A stretch of DNA of 64,000 nucleotides from Calamus simplicifolius. Its lineage: Eukaryota > Streptophyta > Magnoliopsida > Arecales > Arecaceae. Shown here piece after piece: positions 23,137-36,580 of the stretch; position 1 is the first letter of the stretch; every line of letters begins with the position of its first letter. Location: contig UESW01004008.1 in the NCBI GenBank assembly GCA_900491605.1, forward strand, positions 982,637-1,046,636. The letters run 5' to 3'. The notes beneath the pieces are model-generated. The model saw nothing but the letters and a program-made list of their open reading frames with translations. It had not been told where the DNA came from and ran no database searches. Made by a program: the position numbers and the translations under genes.

Positions 23137-24453
23137 CACTACAAGAAACTATGGTATTTGTGGCGAACCTATTATGGCAAAATATTTTCGTCGTTATAGG
23201 TTTATTTATAACGGCGAAATAAAAATTAAATTCGTCATAACAATTTGTTATTACGGCGAAATATTTTTTCGCCGTAATAAAAAGACTTATTACGACGAGT
23301 TTAAAAAATCGTCGTAATAGGTCCACATTTTATTTACGATTTTATTTTTTTAATTTTTCTTTCTTTAATTACGGCGAAATACATTTTTGCCGTAATTAAA
23401 AGACTTATTACGATGAATTTTATAATTCATCGTAATAAGTCCACATTTTATTTTACGATTTTAATTTTTTTAATTTTTCTTTCTTTTTATTACGGCGAAA
23501 TATATTTTTGCCGTAATTAAAAGACTTATTACGATGAGTTTAAAAAATCATCGTAATAAGTCCACATTTTATTTTATGATTTTGATTTTTTTAATTTTTC
23601 TTTCTTTTTATTACGGCGAAATATATTTTTGCCGTAATTAGAAGACTTATTACGATGAGTTTAAAAAATCATCATAATAAGTCCACATTTTATTTTATGA
23701 TTTTGATTTTTTAATTTTTCTTTCTTTTTATTACGGTAAAATATATTTTCTCGTAATTAGAAGACTTATTACGATGAGTTTAAAAAATCATCGTAATAAG
23801 TCCACATTTTATTTTACGATTTTGATTTTTTTAATTTTTTTTCTTTTTATTACGGTGAATATATTTTTGCCGTAATTAGAAGACTTATTACGACGAGTTT
23901 AAAAAATTGTCGTAATAAGTCCACATTTTATTTTACGATTTTAATTTTTTTAATTTTTCTTTCTTTTTATTACGGTGAAATATATTTTGCCATAATTAAA
24001 AGACTTATTACGATGAATTTTATAATTCATCATAATAAGTCCACATTTTATTTTATGATTTTGTTTTTTTAATTTTTCTTTCTTTTTATTACGGTGAAAT
24101 ACATTTTTGCCGTAATTAAAAGATGAAATACATTTTAAAAATTAATTAAATACCTATTATGGTGACTTATTTTCGTCGTAATAGGTTGATATTACGGCGA
24201 ACATAAGTCGCCGTAATAAAATTTTAATATTTTAAAATTTAATAAAAAACCTATTACGACGATTATTTTCGCCGTAATAGGTTGATATTACGGCGAAAAT
24301 AAGTCGCCGTAATAGGTTATTATGACAATATATTACTACGATGATTTGTAATGTATTACGATGAATTTTTTATCATCGTAATAATTTATTACGATGACTT
24401 TTGTACCTATTGCGACGAATTAATTCGTCATAATAAGTCATTTTTTTGTAGTG
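23137..24453. mobile_element. Non-autonomous CACTA element
   Basis: The element is 1,317 bp. The termini are CACTACAAGAAA and the complement of CACTACAAAAAA. A 3-bp duplication, tct, lies at 23134-23136 and 24454-24456. Paralogous empty sites near 1020-1035 and 41489-41505 confirm the insertion. It has no transposase; the interior is tandem repeats rich in TTACGGCGAAA / TTTCGCCGTAAT and TTACGACGA / TCGTCGTAA complements. It would need an autonomous En/Spm-type partner to move. Confidence 0.92.
23283..24120. repeat. ~120-bp tandem array inside the CACTA element
   Basis: About seven units have starts near 23283, 23402, 23522, 23643, 23762, 23881 and 24001. Each has two hairpin-forming blocks, ATTACGATGAGTTT with its partner CATCGTAAT, and ATTACGGCGAAAT with its partner GCCGTAAT. 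They are separated by a pyrimidine-rich TTTTTCTTTCTTTTT stretch. Confidence 0.85.
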
Positions 24454-24456
24454 TCT

Positions 24457-26426
24457 GGAGTGGCGCCATTTGCCGACTCTTGTTCATTACCAGTGTGATA
24501 TCGAGAACTTTATTGAAAGAAATATATGTCATTAGTAATGTAAGTCTATTATTCTTTGTAAAAATAAAATAAAACATGGAATTTATTTCCTATGTCAAAA
24601 GGCTACAGCTGAATCTATTTCATATGGTGTCACTCACTTGATTGCAACATGGAATGGAATTTGAAAGCAGGCCAACACTAGATTGGATCATGCGATATGT
24701 AACACCATTACACCAACGAATAAAATAAAACAAAAGATAACAACAGTCCAAGATGGCGCATCAATTTGCTTTCATTCATTTGTAGGTATCATGCTCGCCT
24801 GTAAATCTTCATCATTCAAGATGAGCTAATAAAAATAAGAGATGGTGGGTTCCTCAATATCATCAGACAAGTGCTTAATAGTTTCAAGAGCATACATTGT
24901 GTTATGTTTCATTACTGTGATTATCAATAGATTTAATGGCACATCAGTTTGCTTTCAAAAGATGATTGTGAGAGATTGGTTTGTTTTCAGTGGTAAATTG
25001 GTACTGCGCTGAATTTATTTGTAGTTGGAGTTTACAAAGAAGAGAGTAGCTTATTTGGAGATGTGTGGAATATATCAAACAAGCTGTGTAGGGGTAAGCT
25101 CACAAATTATTTATGGCTATATGATCAGTAGACCCTCGATCTCCTATGTTTTATTCAGGGTTCTCTTCCTACATCTGTCATTCTGTTAATGCCCCCTTGA
25201 ATACGATTTTCAAATATGGATGATGGATTTCCAACACAGATCTTACGTTGGAGTTCTATTTCATGAGAAGTATACCCAGTGCTAGATTCACAGTTTAGCA
25301 AAGATTGGCAGGCCTTGCTGTTACTTTGGATGGTTGTTAATGAAACTCTCTGTTTCTGGGTACAGTACTATGGAGGACAATAGTGGAAATCAATCCTTTC
25401 TTCCCTTTAAATCCAATTCCCAAACATCAAAATAGTCCTAAACAAAACAACGGATATCAACAGTTCCAAAATGAAATCCAAAACCCAGAAGGATATCTGC
25501 TAAGGAATTAGAATCCTAATCAATTCAGTAAAAAAAACTAAGAGATCAAAGATTCAGAGACCAAGAACTGCCCAAAATTAGCAAATAAAATGTTATTGAG
25601 GAAAGTTATAGATGTAGCTATAATTATATGTTGCTAAAAATTAGCAAAGAGCTTGTTTAGGGATAATTGTTGGTGCGAGCTGCCGATAATAATTTCATCT
25701 GGTTGCTAAAAATTGTGGGTGTCTCAATAGTCAATCCAAACATGACTTAAAAAAAAGAATAATTTGATAATTGATACTTTATTAAATTGGACTATAAGGT
25801 TTTATAATATGCTCCAAGCCCAATTAATCTCGTAAATGGACAAAAACTACGTGGCCCAAAAATTCGAATGGAGGTTACTGGATAGCAAGTAAACTTAAGT
25901 TATAAGCACATAACACATTCCTTTTCCATCCAATACAGGACTAAATGTGGGCCATCATAATCTTGCCACCTTATAATGCTAGCCAGAATTTATCCCTATT
26001 CGGATCATTAGTCACATGGATAGTAGACCTTTTGTCATGCTAGCCTAATTAACCTCATTAACGGACTAAAACCATATGGCTCAAAAACTCGAATGAAAGT
26101 TAGTAGGTAGCAAGTGGACTTGAGTTATAAACATATAACACATTCCTTTCACATCCAATGTGGGACTAAATATGAGTTATCACATGTTTACTCTCTGTTG
26201 ACCAACTATATAACACCCGATTTACTATACTAACTCTCTTTTATTTCTAGATCTTTTCATACCTCAATAACTTTCTTCGTGCTGGCTCTCTTCCTTCTGT
26301 TAACCCTTAGTCTTTTCCCTAAAACTCCTAATCTGAACCCAAGTGCTGATATCTTAGTTTAAAAATGGTCTTTTCCACTTTGAAGGTGCTCATCCTCTCT
26401 GCTACCTTCCCAACTTTAAATACCCT
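24457..26426. other. AT-rich paralogous spacer, no gene seen
   Basis: This stretch is collinear with 1035-2933 and 46419-48194, and includes the diverged ~140-bp direct repeat pair. Nothing coding is supported. Confidence 0.6.
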
Positions 26427-26603
26427 AGGAAAAGTCTTGCTGCATCGAGACGGTGCACGGTGCAATACGCTGCACTGCCTTTGATGATTGGCGCATGCCG
26501 CATGCATGCACACATGCCAAAGGCAAAAGTATCATTTTCTATTTTGGCATGTGCACGTGCACACAATGCGCACCAATCGGGTGCGGTGCAGCAAGACTTT
26601 CCC
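26427..26603. mobile_element. Foldback MITE F1, unit 2
   Basis: The element is 177 bp, AGGAAAAGTCTTGCTGCA to TGCAGCAAGACTTTCCC. The flanking 9-bp sequences are aaataccct (26418-26426) and aaataacct (26604-26612), one mismatch. Confidence 0.8.
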
Positions 26604-27507
26604 AAATAACCTAACCAATTCAATTGAAAATATTCATCTAGTGGAGAGAAAAAAAAGGCAATGTTAAATTAGAGCTTGAGAGGGCCCTCTACCTTCAAAG
26701 TTTGGACTTTTTTCCAATCAGAAGAGGTTATTTAGCATGAAAGAGGATAAATTTCATAATTAACTTTTATTTTGAGGAATTTAAGATTAACATCCCTTTC
26801 ATTGCTAATCTTTTATTCCTAAAATAAAGAATAAATGTAATTTCTAAAAATAATTTATCATAAACTAAATATAAAAATTTCATACACTGATCATGTGTAT
26901 GAGTGTTCATTCCCAATAACCCCTAAAAGAGATCTTCATGTTATCGATAGGTCGCAAGGACTCGTGTCTCTTATTCCCCTCTTCTTTCCCATCTTTATTT
27001 TACTCCTTTATTATTTCCTTGCTTCTTGATTTTCTTTCCTTCTATTTGTTTGCTTGCTCTGCTCGCTAACTCACTAACTTGTCACTTCTCTTGACTTCAT
27101 AAATTCATTGACTTGCCAACCTTTATCATTTGCTTCCCTACTTCATATTTTTCTAATCTTACTTATCTTTTAACATTCATTCTATATTTTACATGATATA
27201 TTTAATAATTGATATTTATATTTCACATAATTGATTTAATATTTAATATTCTCGTAAAGGAATGGACTACTTTATATGTGGTAAATTTTCATCTATAAGA
27301 ACTGATATATACCTATCTCTTCCTTCTCAATTTAATGTTGTTGTGTTAGTATTTTATGTTAAGAGAATTTTAATATTTTAATCTTCATAATCAACTGGCT
27401 GCCAACTAGTTATTCTATCCCACTACTATGCTATAAATGTGCGGTGATGCATGACAATAAAGGAATATACATGATGCATGATGCATGATGATGTATGTTT
27501 GAGATAT
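26604..27507. other. AT-rich paralogous spacer, no gene seen
   Basis: This is collinear with 13280-14176. There is no conserved frame. A TGATGCATGATGCATGATG run (27473-27491) precedes the next foldback. Confidence 0.55.
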
Positions 27508-27707
27508 GGAAAAGTCTTGCTGCACTGCCCTTCGGTGCAGCAAGCGTGTACTGATCACATTGATTAACCTCCTACGCATGACAGTGCACTTGCGATGGCC
27601 CAATGGGCCTTGTCGCACACCGCACGTGCACCAGCATGCACAAATGGCCAATTCATGTGGCTAATGCACACTTGCTGCATCGAAAGGCGGTACAGTCAGT
27701 CTTTTCC
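27508..27707. mobile_element. Foldback MITE F2a, unit 2
   Basis: The element is 200 bp, GGAAAAGTCTTGCTGCACTG to CAGTCAGTCTTTTCC. Near its left end CTTGCTGCAC and GTGCAGCAAG form a tight local stem around CTGCCCTTCG. Target duplication is uncertain (ttgagatat against ttctgatag). Confidence 0.65.
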
Positions 27708-27724
27708 TTCTGATAGTGTTACAC

Positions 27725-27770
27725 GGGAAAGTCTTTATGCATCGACCTTCGGTGCACAAAGACTTTTCCA
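27725..27770. mobile_element. Minimal foldback element F2b, unit 2
   Basis: This 46-bp hairpin starts GGGAAAGTCTTTATGCATCG and ends GTGCACAAAGACTTTTCCA. It is flanked by gtgttacac (27716-27724) and ttgttacac (27771-27779), matching in 8 of 9 bases. Confidence 0.7.
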
Positions 27771-30409
27771 TTGTTACACTTCTTTGGGCTGCTATGGCCA
27801 ATGCGTGTGGCCCAAAAAGATTCTAGCTAGGCTAAAGCACAAACAACAACGTTTAGCCTGGTCAACAGTAAGTGCTTGATAATTCAGCGAGGGAAAACTT
27901 TTTTTAAAATTTTTATCCTTTGATAATTTTGATTAATAACATAATCAAAGAATAAATTGAAAAACAAATCCATTTCTCATCAAAACAAAATAGCTAACCA
28001 AATATGACTAACTTGAGAAAATTCATTTTTCTAACTTCTTTTTATGGCTATTCAAGCATGCCCACATAAAAAAATCTTCTCAAAAATTCATTTTTTAAAT
28101 ATTCTTCAACATTACTTTCTTATTTGCCAAACGAGGCCCTAAAATCATCTCATTACCATGGCTTTATCCAAATACTACATTATATATGGTTCTAAATATT
28201 TATAGATGTAAATATTTTACTTAATAAATAATTGATACTGCCTTTCAATTATCATTAATATAAAATCATAAAATATCTAAGCAAATGCATATCTTCAAAT
28301 ATGCTTGCAACTTAAATCCTTAGTTTCCGTTCATTATCATGCATGTGTCCTTTGGTTTTTTTTTCCTCCCAACATTGCTTCACTTCCACATAATGAGAGA
28401 AAATAAATAAATAAATAAATAATATAAAATGTATATAAATAATGAACCGTACCTAAGTTTTATCGACCTTTATCTCCTTAAGAAAGCCAATGCCATGACG
28501 TGTGAAATGAATCAATATAATTTTTTTCAATAGACATCTTTTGACAACGAAGTTTGGAGGATTTCAAAAAGAAATGGTGATGGCATCTCTCTAGGAGGCA
28601 ATCATCTGGAAAAAATAAATAAAATAAAGTGAAATGATGACAGAGGCTCATGTTTTGTGAAATTTTAAAATCTAGAGAAAATATCACAAATCAAGTGATG
28701 TAGGATGGGCCGCTTATAAAATTACTCATTGGAACTTGACAAACATGAAAAATAAACAAGTCCATGACTGAATACATCTAACCTCTCCCATAAACAGGTG
28801 GTTTCTAGTCATACTTGGGATGATTCTTTGACATTTTAATTCATCTATTTAATTAGTTACTCTAGCTTGACATTGTTAACCCAAATTTAGCAAAGTCAAT
28901 CTTTGCATCTTTGTTAATCTATTGGTTCCTCCTCTCATTACACAATTGCTTTTCAAATTCTTTTACGTGAGTATAGTGTTATATATATAGTTAAGATGGT
29001 TTTTTGTTGCTTAACATTTTGACTTGAGCTATAATAATGTTGACCTAACTTTAATATAAAATAAGTTGGCAAAAGTAGGATAGATCAAATATATATCTAG
29101 ACTTTTAGGCTTGGGTAGCTAATGTATATAAATATTAGACAAGTAAATTGTGATAAGATTAATCAGGCCTATAGGCCTAATTTTGAATGTTTCAACAAAA
29201 TGCTAATCATGCCAACTCATTTGTAATTATATACAACTTAATCTATTAATTTTTTACCATGTTAGATCGAGTTGGTTAGATAATTAGCGACAACAATTTC
29301 TAATCTTAGAATGATACCTTTGTATGAGAATTCAAAGTCAAAATATTTCTCTAGAAATAAAAAATACTCAACCCAAACTTTCACGTCTTTTTGAATTGGA
29401 TGGTGTGGTTCATATCAAATATATATCCTCTAGAAACTACTACTATTTCTTGTATGTCATAAGCCTTCTCATGTTCATAGTATTTCTCTCATTAGAGAAA
29501 TTTCTCACAGTCAACTGAAGCTTATGAGGCCATGTTTTCAACCAATTACTCTTCTTGTTATGAATTGCACCGTAGTCTTCCAATTGCACCCTTAGTAGAA
29601 AGGGGAGTTAGGTTTGGTGGTGGTGGGGTGTTACCATTGTTTTTTATAATAACAAAAAAAAAGAAAGAAAGAAAGAAAGAAAGAAACAGCTCAGGAAAGA
29701 TATGGTTGAGTTGGATCTGTTGAGAGACAAGGACATATTTTAAAATTAACCTTGTAAACTATTGAATTTTTCAGAGCCATTAAAATTTAAAAGGCTCCTA
29801 AGCTGCCACCCCCTCATTACTCAAACCAACGATGCATAGCCCTCAAAAGAAGAATCAAAGATTAGAATTCTCCTTTCTCAAACTGACGGTGCGAAGCCCT
29901 AAAAAGAAGAATCAAAGTGTAATGCCTCATGCGTTATCTACTGGTCCAAAGGTTAGAATTTAGACTCCAAACGACTGTCTATGTGAGCTAAAGGTTAGAA
30001 TTTAGACTCCAAGCAACTGCCTACGCAAGCTAATTAATGAACGGATGGAGGAATCAAAGTGTAATGCCTCATGCACATTTACTATTCTAATTAATTTGTT
30101 AGTAAGCCAAATTTATATGATTTCAAAAACTTGAGTACAAATTAATTGATAGCTATTTAATTTTTTTATCCAATATAAAATTAAGGTATTATAATCATTT
30201 CTTTCACTATCACAAAACATTCTCATCAATATTATTGGTGCTGAAGTGATGGAACTTTTTCTACCACTATATATATATATATTTAGATTTTATTATTAAT
30301 CAATTATTGCATATTTAAATTAACTTTGATGGTTTTGTAATTAATGTTTTAACTTATTTATTAATTCAATTAACCATTAATTTTTGCATATTTAAAATTA
30401 TTTTTCTCA
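27771..30409. other. AT-rich paralogous spacer, no gene seen
   Basis: This is collinear with 14440-17030. It contains (A/G)AAG microsatellite sequence (about 29655-29690) and an AT run near 30275. No gene is supported. Confidence 0.55.
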
Positions 30410-31179
30410 ATTTATTCTTCAATTTGTTAGCTTCCAATTGTCAAATGTGTAATTATTTTGCTATCAAGGTAGAATGACATAAAATTTTATAAAGGTAGAA
30501 TCTATATCATTTTTATCGGTGCATATAATTTCTCATCATCATTTCTTTCAAATTTAGAAAATCTTGATATTTCTTCATTGTCAAAGCATACATTCAATTT
30601 TTTACTAAAATACATTCAAGGTCGAATGACATTTGTTTGTTTGTGAATTTGATGCATGCCCTAATTTTGGAGATTAAATATATGTGATCGAGAGATGGAC
30701 TCAACAAGATAAGGATTTATCTCCTTTCTCTTTTTCATGTGATATCATTATATTTCTTTGTCTTAAATAACATGTTTCATAATTTTAAATTTTAAATAGA
30801 ATAGATCAAGAAATTAGGATTCAATTTTTTAAAAAATATTTGATTAGTTTTGCTAATTTAAAATGAAGCTGATATAAAATTTGGTTTCAAGAGTTATATA
30901 TCCTCATAATCTTGTCATAAATTTCTACATCTCTATAAGGATTCACATTCAATATTATTTTAAACATATCTAATTAAGCTTATATGATGATGTTTTATTC
31001 TTAAGATCGGTGCTCGCCTTTTTTTAGAACACATACCACCATCTTGTTTGATGGCTTTTCTCTCTATGCTACTATCTTTTGTTATAACTTATAACCAATT
31101 TCCAGCTGCATTGTAAGTGAAGCTTATCAAATCTATTCTTCAATAGAAAGGGTGCCTAAAGCTTCAACGCATCATCAAA

Positions 31180-31659
31180 ATGAATTCCTTTGAATTTTTT
31201 CAACACATCAGGAGGCTGCGAGCTCGCCTCAATTATCAAAGAAGTTTGCTTGCAAACATGGAGGGAATGGAAGACCTCAAACAATGTTTGCTTCATGATT
31301 CTGAGCAAATGTTGAGTCATATGAACATCGTTGAAGCAGCGACTATCACCGATGGCTCGAACAAGCTTCATAGTTTGTCTTCAAAATTTTACCTGAGGTA
31401 TGATAGTCTCATGTGGTGCATAGAAAATGTCTTGATCCTTGCAGCGCAACTGATGCTTATAAGAGAAGGGCGAATGGGCAAGGCTCGCATAACGCAAGCC
31501 GATGTGATGGCTCAAGCATTTTGCAGGGTCTATGAAGAAAGGTTTAGAGAGGGAATGGTGGCAAGAGTTTGGAGGTGCTCCCATAGATTCCATCGGAGAT
31601 GCATTGTTGGCAAATATGCCATGTAGAGGAGGTGTCCAACCTGTGGGCATCATATCTAA
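31180..31659 (+). pseudogene. RING-H2 pseudogene, copy 3 (longest frame)
   Basis: One frame runs from ATG 31180 for 148 codons: MNSFEFFQHIRRLRARLNYQ through REGRMGKARIT into the RING. Two lesions matter. The second zinc-ligand Cys is Tyr (AFCRVYEERF), and a TAG at 31624-31626 (copy 2 has CAG) removes the last 10 or so residues with the final Cys pair, which is still readable as RRCPTCGHHI before TAA at 31657-31659. A truncated protein could be made but its RING could not fold normally. Gamma follows directly. Confidence 0.8.
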
Positions 31660-31899
31660 TTTGGATGATGTCTGTGTGTCTCAAGTATGATCTAATTTGG
31701 ACCGACAACTTATCTATTTAAAAATGTTTGATGTAGCAATGCACAGCTGTGTGGAAGAACTAATCGGTGGAAGTAGGCTGCTAGGGCTTAAACTTTTAGT
31801 TGGCCCAGTCTAGGGTGTTGGGCTGGGCCAGCCCATTTTTAAACTTGTACCAGGACAATGTAAGAATGCACGTTAACATAGTTATAAGATTTTTGACAT

Positions 31900-32047
31900 G
31901 GAAAATTCTTTGTGCACCGCAAGAAGAGGTGCACCGCGTGTGTGCATGGCCATGCGCACAGCACAAAAAAATGAAAATATCTTTGGTACACGATGCGTGA
32001 TGCATGCTTTCTGTACCGCTCATCATGCATGATGCATAAAAAGTTTT
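31900..32047. mobile_element. Foldback element F3, gamma copy
   Basis: The ends are GGAAAATTCTTTGTGCACCG and the complement of AAAACTTTTTATGCATC. The interior carries GTGTGTGCATGGCCATGCGCAC. It resembles F1 and F2 but is more degraded, and I see no target duplication. The unit 3 counterpart is about 54876-55032. Confidence 0.5.
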
Positions 32048-33490
32048 AAATTTGTTTGATATTATGATGTTTTTGAGCGTTTATACTTGGCTCATTGCAA
32101 ATCTTGGAATCCAAGGTATGATTTGACAAATTTATCTTCATGTGTAACATTTGTTTTAATTGAAAATTTTGTTATCTAATAAGGTCAATGACCAGTTATA
32201 GTTGTTATTAATTACACTAAGAAAATCCATCTCTTTGAAAAAAAAGCCGCATCTTTCTCCATGACAATGCTGGAAATTTTCTTCACTATTCTTTGCATCT
32301 CCTCATCACCCCAATTTTTTGGCATCTTGGACCAGCAAATATTTCCAAAGTGTCAATAAACATAGCTTCGAGGTATAACACTAAAAGAGGGATTCTAGAG
32401 TGTTTATAAAGATGGAAGGTATAAAAGCAGTGTTCTAGTTAGCTATTTCGAATTCTTTCATAAATTGCTCTCTTGAACGTGCTAATGTGCATTGCATGCC
32501 AATATTTTGCAAAATAATTTAAGAACTTGAGAAGAGCAGTATATTTTATGAGTAAGAATATGGATTTTGATAATGTATATAGATGACCTCTATGTCGTTA
32601 CTAAAAGACAAACCCTTCAAAAAGATTTATTAAAAAGTTCTATAATCAAAATCAAAATTCAAAAAAAAAATCAATACCAATTTATTCAATAAGACAGTCT
32701 ACATACATATTAATTATGGCCTATATAGGTTGAATCCATGTATTGTGTATATTTTGATTATGTTAATATTAATTTATTGTATGATTTAATTCTATCAGTT
32801 AGCCCTCCTCTCCTAAGAACTTGCTTTAGAGAGTGTTTTAGAATTCAAATGCCAATTATCACATTTTCAATCTAATTCTTAAAGAAAAAAAAAAAGAAAG
32901 ATAATGCCACCTTTATATCATGTCTCAAATCATAATATGTATTAGATTTTTTGATCGTTATATATCTAGGTAGTGTTTAGATGCCAAAAAGTTATTCCAG
33001 AAATAGGAATACGAATTCCCCAAGAATAGCTTATTCCTTTTGTTATTCTAGATTTTTGTTTTGTTTAAAATCTTGTATTCTACATTATTCTAGTGCAATT
33101 AATGCAGTGTTATTCCAAATAGTGTTTGGATGACAAGGGAATAAGCATGTATTTTATTAGGAATAGATGAAGAATTTTTTATAATCCCAAAATTACTCCT
33201 TAAGCAAATAAGAATAACCCTATATTTCATTAATGATTTATCAATTTAGCTAGAAGAATATAATTACAAATGTCAGAAGAGCTTAAGTATAGCATTCTTC
33301 TCAATCTTTTGAGCCTTGGAAGTCATTTTCGTACCACAACTTATTTTCATTTTCTAGCCTTGCAGTCATTCGTGCTACACCCTGCCATACTATGTCTCTA
33401 GCCAAGCTTGGGCACCAGCTAAAATGCTTAGGCCAAGCTTAAAGATCATCATCCAGCCCATTACCAGCCCAATAAGCCACATTATCACTA

Positions 33491-33689
33491 GGAAAAGTCT
33501 TCTTGCACGGCCTCCGATACAGAAAGCATGCATTGGGCATACCCATTGGCTATGCGCCAGAGTAGGCGTGCATGCAGGGCATGCCATAGTCCATTGGGCC
33601 ATGGCACACGAGCCTGCACGGGCACGCAGCCGATAGCCATGCCCGATGCACGCGTTCGTGCACCGAGGGCAGTGAGCAAAGTCGTTCGC
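33491..33689. mobile_element. Foldback MITE F4
   Basis: This 199-bp GC-rich element starts GGAAAAGTCTTCTTGCACGG and ends AGCAAAGTCGTTCGC. The flanks are ttatcacta (33482-33490) and taatcacta (33690-33698), 8 of 9 bases alike. The interior has GTGCATGCAGGGCATGCC and related palindromes. Confidence 0.65.
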
Positions 33690-35030
33690 TAATCACTAGA
33701 ACCAATTTTCTTTCTATATCCAAATCATGGTACAGTCCAAAACCAATTTTCTTTGACTAAGGGCATCTGAAATAAAAGGTAATTTGGATACAAATTATCT
33801 TCTTCTTTGACTAAAGGCATGTTTAACATTTAGAAGACTAGGTGATACATAGGCAGGTAGGTGGCACCAACCCCATATCATACTTGAGATACAATTCTAA
33901 ATTTAGCCTTATGATAACTTTCCGCTTCACCTCCAGCCATGTAATCTTTGGCCTCCCAAGCGTTGTCCTTTTTCAGCATACTTGTTCCTCTTCTCAAAGG
34001 GCCAATAATCAATTATGGACCCAACCATTTCAATCAACATTCCAGAAATTTATTGTCAACCATCAAAATTATTAGGCTTTCTCTAAGTTTGTTGTTTCTA
34101 GCATTACGCCTGCTGAATGAATCCATGCTCTCAACTTTGGAGTTCCATTCTTACATGTAGTTCATAAATTCAACCACAGAACACATATTACTCATACATT
34201 TAACAAGAATCGATCAATTGCTAAAAAAATTAATAATGCAGTGTGTACCACAACAGATATAAAGATAAATCTCTCTCATGTTTTCTTCAAGTAAAAAAAA
34301 TGCAATAAGCTGTTTTCTTCATAAATATTCTAAAATCTATACAAGACCACTGCTATACTTTACACCTACAACCCAAGGCATATGTTCAATATCAGAATGC
34401 CCAAACAATAATCATATGCACCAATTACCCAAGCTTGGCTAGAGACATCCATTCTATCTCCACAAAAACAAGAGAAAGTGCCCAATTCATAGGAAAAAAA
34501 TGAAAATAAGTTTCGGTATGAAAATTTCAAGCTACTAGTATATAAATTTTGCACACTGAACTATGCAATCAGGATTCAACTCAGAATGATTCAATAATCA
34601 TTGCAAATATTCAAAATCATCTGTTATTCCCACCTGCATTTTGGAACGGACAAATGTCAGAAAACGAAGATCAATTTCTCACCAGAAAAACCATCCAAAC
34701 TATTAAAGAAAAATCTTTGCAAAATTCTGGATGACTAGTAATATAAGAAAAATGCCATGCATATTATCTTATCTGCTAATGATGTCTTCCTCTATTAACA
34801 ATTCAAATGAACCAAATTTTGGTTGAACATATTCAATGGCATGTTTCTTTTTGGATCCATACTACAATGAGGAAAACATCAGTCTAACCTTTGTTTACAG
34901 TCTGCACCACATTCAGTGTTTAGGAACTTAAACGTGCTTCTATGGGTTTCATCAAATGTTTGGGTTCTTAAGGGCATGACTTTAAGATTATACTGTAGTC
35001 AAGCTTTTTATGTCCACATCAATATGAACC

Positions 35031-36580
35031 TCATGGGTGCATACTATGTTTTGTCTCCCAAGTATTCTGGCCTTCTATATAATAAAACAATTTTTAGATT
35101 CATGTTTACATGTTGTTGACAGAATTCATACCACATTTGAGTTTTATAGCCCTCAAGTCTGCACCGCATCTCCAAATTGTTACAGAATCTTAAGGACATT
35201 ATGCAATTAAGAGCTTCAATATATTTCAGGCTTATCAATGTCTTCATCACCGAACAACTTTTCTGTTTGATCTGATCATAAACTAATGCAATGCTCAAGG
35301 CACTAAGATGGTTTTCAACAAATTCATGTTGGAAACAAAGATGCATGCATAAATGAAAAATGTAAGGCAGATATGAAAATGGAAAAACTTTCAGAGAGTT
35401 AAACATAAGAATGAAGCTAATATGAGATCACATCTTTCTAAAATAAAAAACCATAAAAATCATATTTGTAGCGAGATGGAACAAAAACTCCCAATCCTAC
35501 AGTCCAGTCAACACAAAATATTTCACAAGAAAGGATCATGAAGAAATATCATGACAGGTGTAGTCTCTTCTACCAAAGTCTGATAACGAGAGGTTCTGAG
35601 AAGAGCATTTTAAATGCAATATTATGTTCCGATAACCACATACCTTTTCTCAATTTGTTAAGATGTCAAAATATCAACCAATGATCATTGCAATTTAATT
35701 TGAATAATTGGCAGATTGGATTATGTACTCTCAGTAATCCACTTGAAGACTAGAGAGTTGAACTCAAAGCTGCAATCACCAATCCAACTCTAGAAACTAA
35801 GGTGGGCGTATAAAAGATCAGCTAATATGGATTTTTTAAGGATGAAATGTTAAAATGAATTGTTCACATTACATGGTACACCATAAGCTCGTCTTCTCGC
35901 ACGGTTCCCCAAGATATCAGTATTTTTTCTCAAAAAAAATTTGCATTTCCCAGACAAGCAAAACTCAAAATTTTAGAGATCCTAAAGAATATGAATTCAT
36001 TAACACCAATTCAAACCGATATGAATTCATTAACACCAATTCAAACCGTGGACAACTCAAGATAGGAAAGAATTGACTATTGAAGCTGGAAAGAATCTTG
36101 AAAGCCTTTAAAAAAACCCTAGATTCAGATTATAACGTCGTATTATAAATAGGAATCATGTGAAAACACTAAAGACTCGGCAAATTATTTAAACTTTTCA
36201 AAGGAGAAAACTACCAGGTTAGACGATCGTCAAGAATCCATCCTAATCACATAAACCCTACAAAGAAGACGATATTGGGAAATATAATGATGAATGAACA
36301 TTGAAAAGGTAAGAAGAAAAGATATTGGGAAAAATAAAGATGAAAGAGTGCTCGAAAAGAAAGGAGAAAATAACACAAAGCCTTTGCAAAAGAGACGGAA
36401 GCAGGATTAGGGACAGACACGTCCCTATGCCTTTCATGCATGAGATCGCTCGCCACTGAGATTGATCACGCACCGATGCCAGATATCCTCTGGAAGCCGA
36501 GATCAATCACCGTTGAGATCACTGCTCCTTAAACCCTAGAGTCAGAGAAATGGTTTCTTCTTCGAATCAAAGATTTTTCC
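35031..36580 (-). pseudogene. Gene-like remnant at the gamma/beta boundary
   Basis: Read on the minus strand, this starts with a TCTAGGGTTT motif typical of plant 5' UTRs (near 36535). A short exon-like block follows and then AT-rich, intron-like sequence with a protein-like stretch at about 35100-35340 (LSALSIALVYDQIKQKS, CIMSLRFCNNLEM). In the inverted copy the exon-like block has an ATG (61212, MASDLMHEGHR) followed by a GTACGTG donor-like site. Here that ATG is GTG. I do not recognise the gene, and the protein-like stretch may be chance. Confidence 0.25.

Larger units (their letters stand above)
31660..36490. repeat. Gamma block, complete copy
   Basis: This ~4.8-kb block lies between RING copy 3 and beta copy 2. 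Unit 1 lacks it. Unit 3 has 31660-32937 collinear at 54638-55924 and a short part of 34637-35160 at 59459-59993. It includes two foldback elements and the gene-like remnant at its right end. The segment 32938-34636 occurs only here. A ~200-bp GGAATAG/ATTCC-rich segment at 32970-33180 resembles the one in beta but has no clear termini. Confidence 0.7.

Noticed and set aside
23137..24453. CRISPR-like regular array
   Set aside because: Units are near-identical throughout with no unique spacers, and the borders are CACTA termini with a 3-bp TSD.
26427..26603. Possible microRNA gene because of the long hairpin
   Set aside because: The element is a multi-copy foldback with TIRs and a 9-bp TSD. Small RNAs from it would be transposon-type unless data show a precise miRNA duplex.
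36247..36506. Minus-strand frames rich in Phe and Leu near the gamma/beta boundary
   Set aside because: The inverted copy at 61.1-61.4 kb keeps only short parts of these frames, and the sequence looks like an intron after the short exon-like block.
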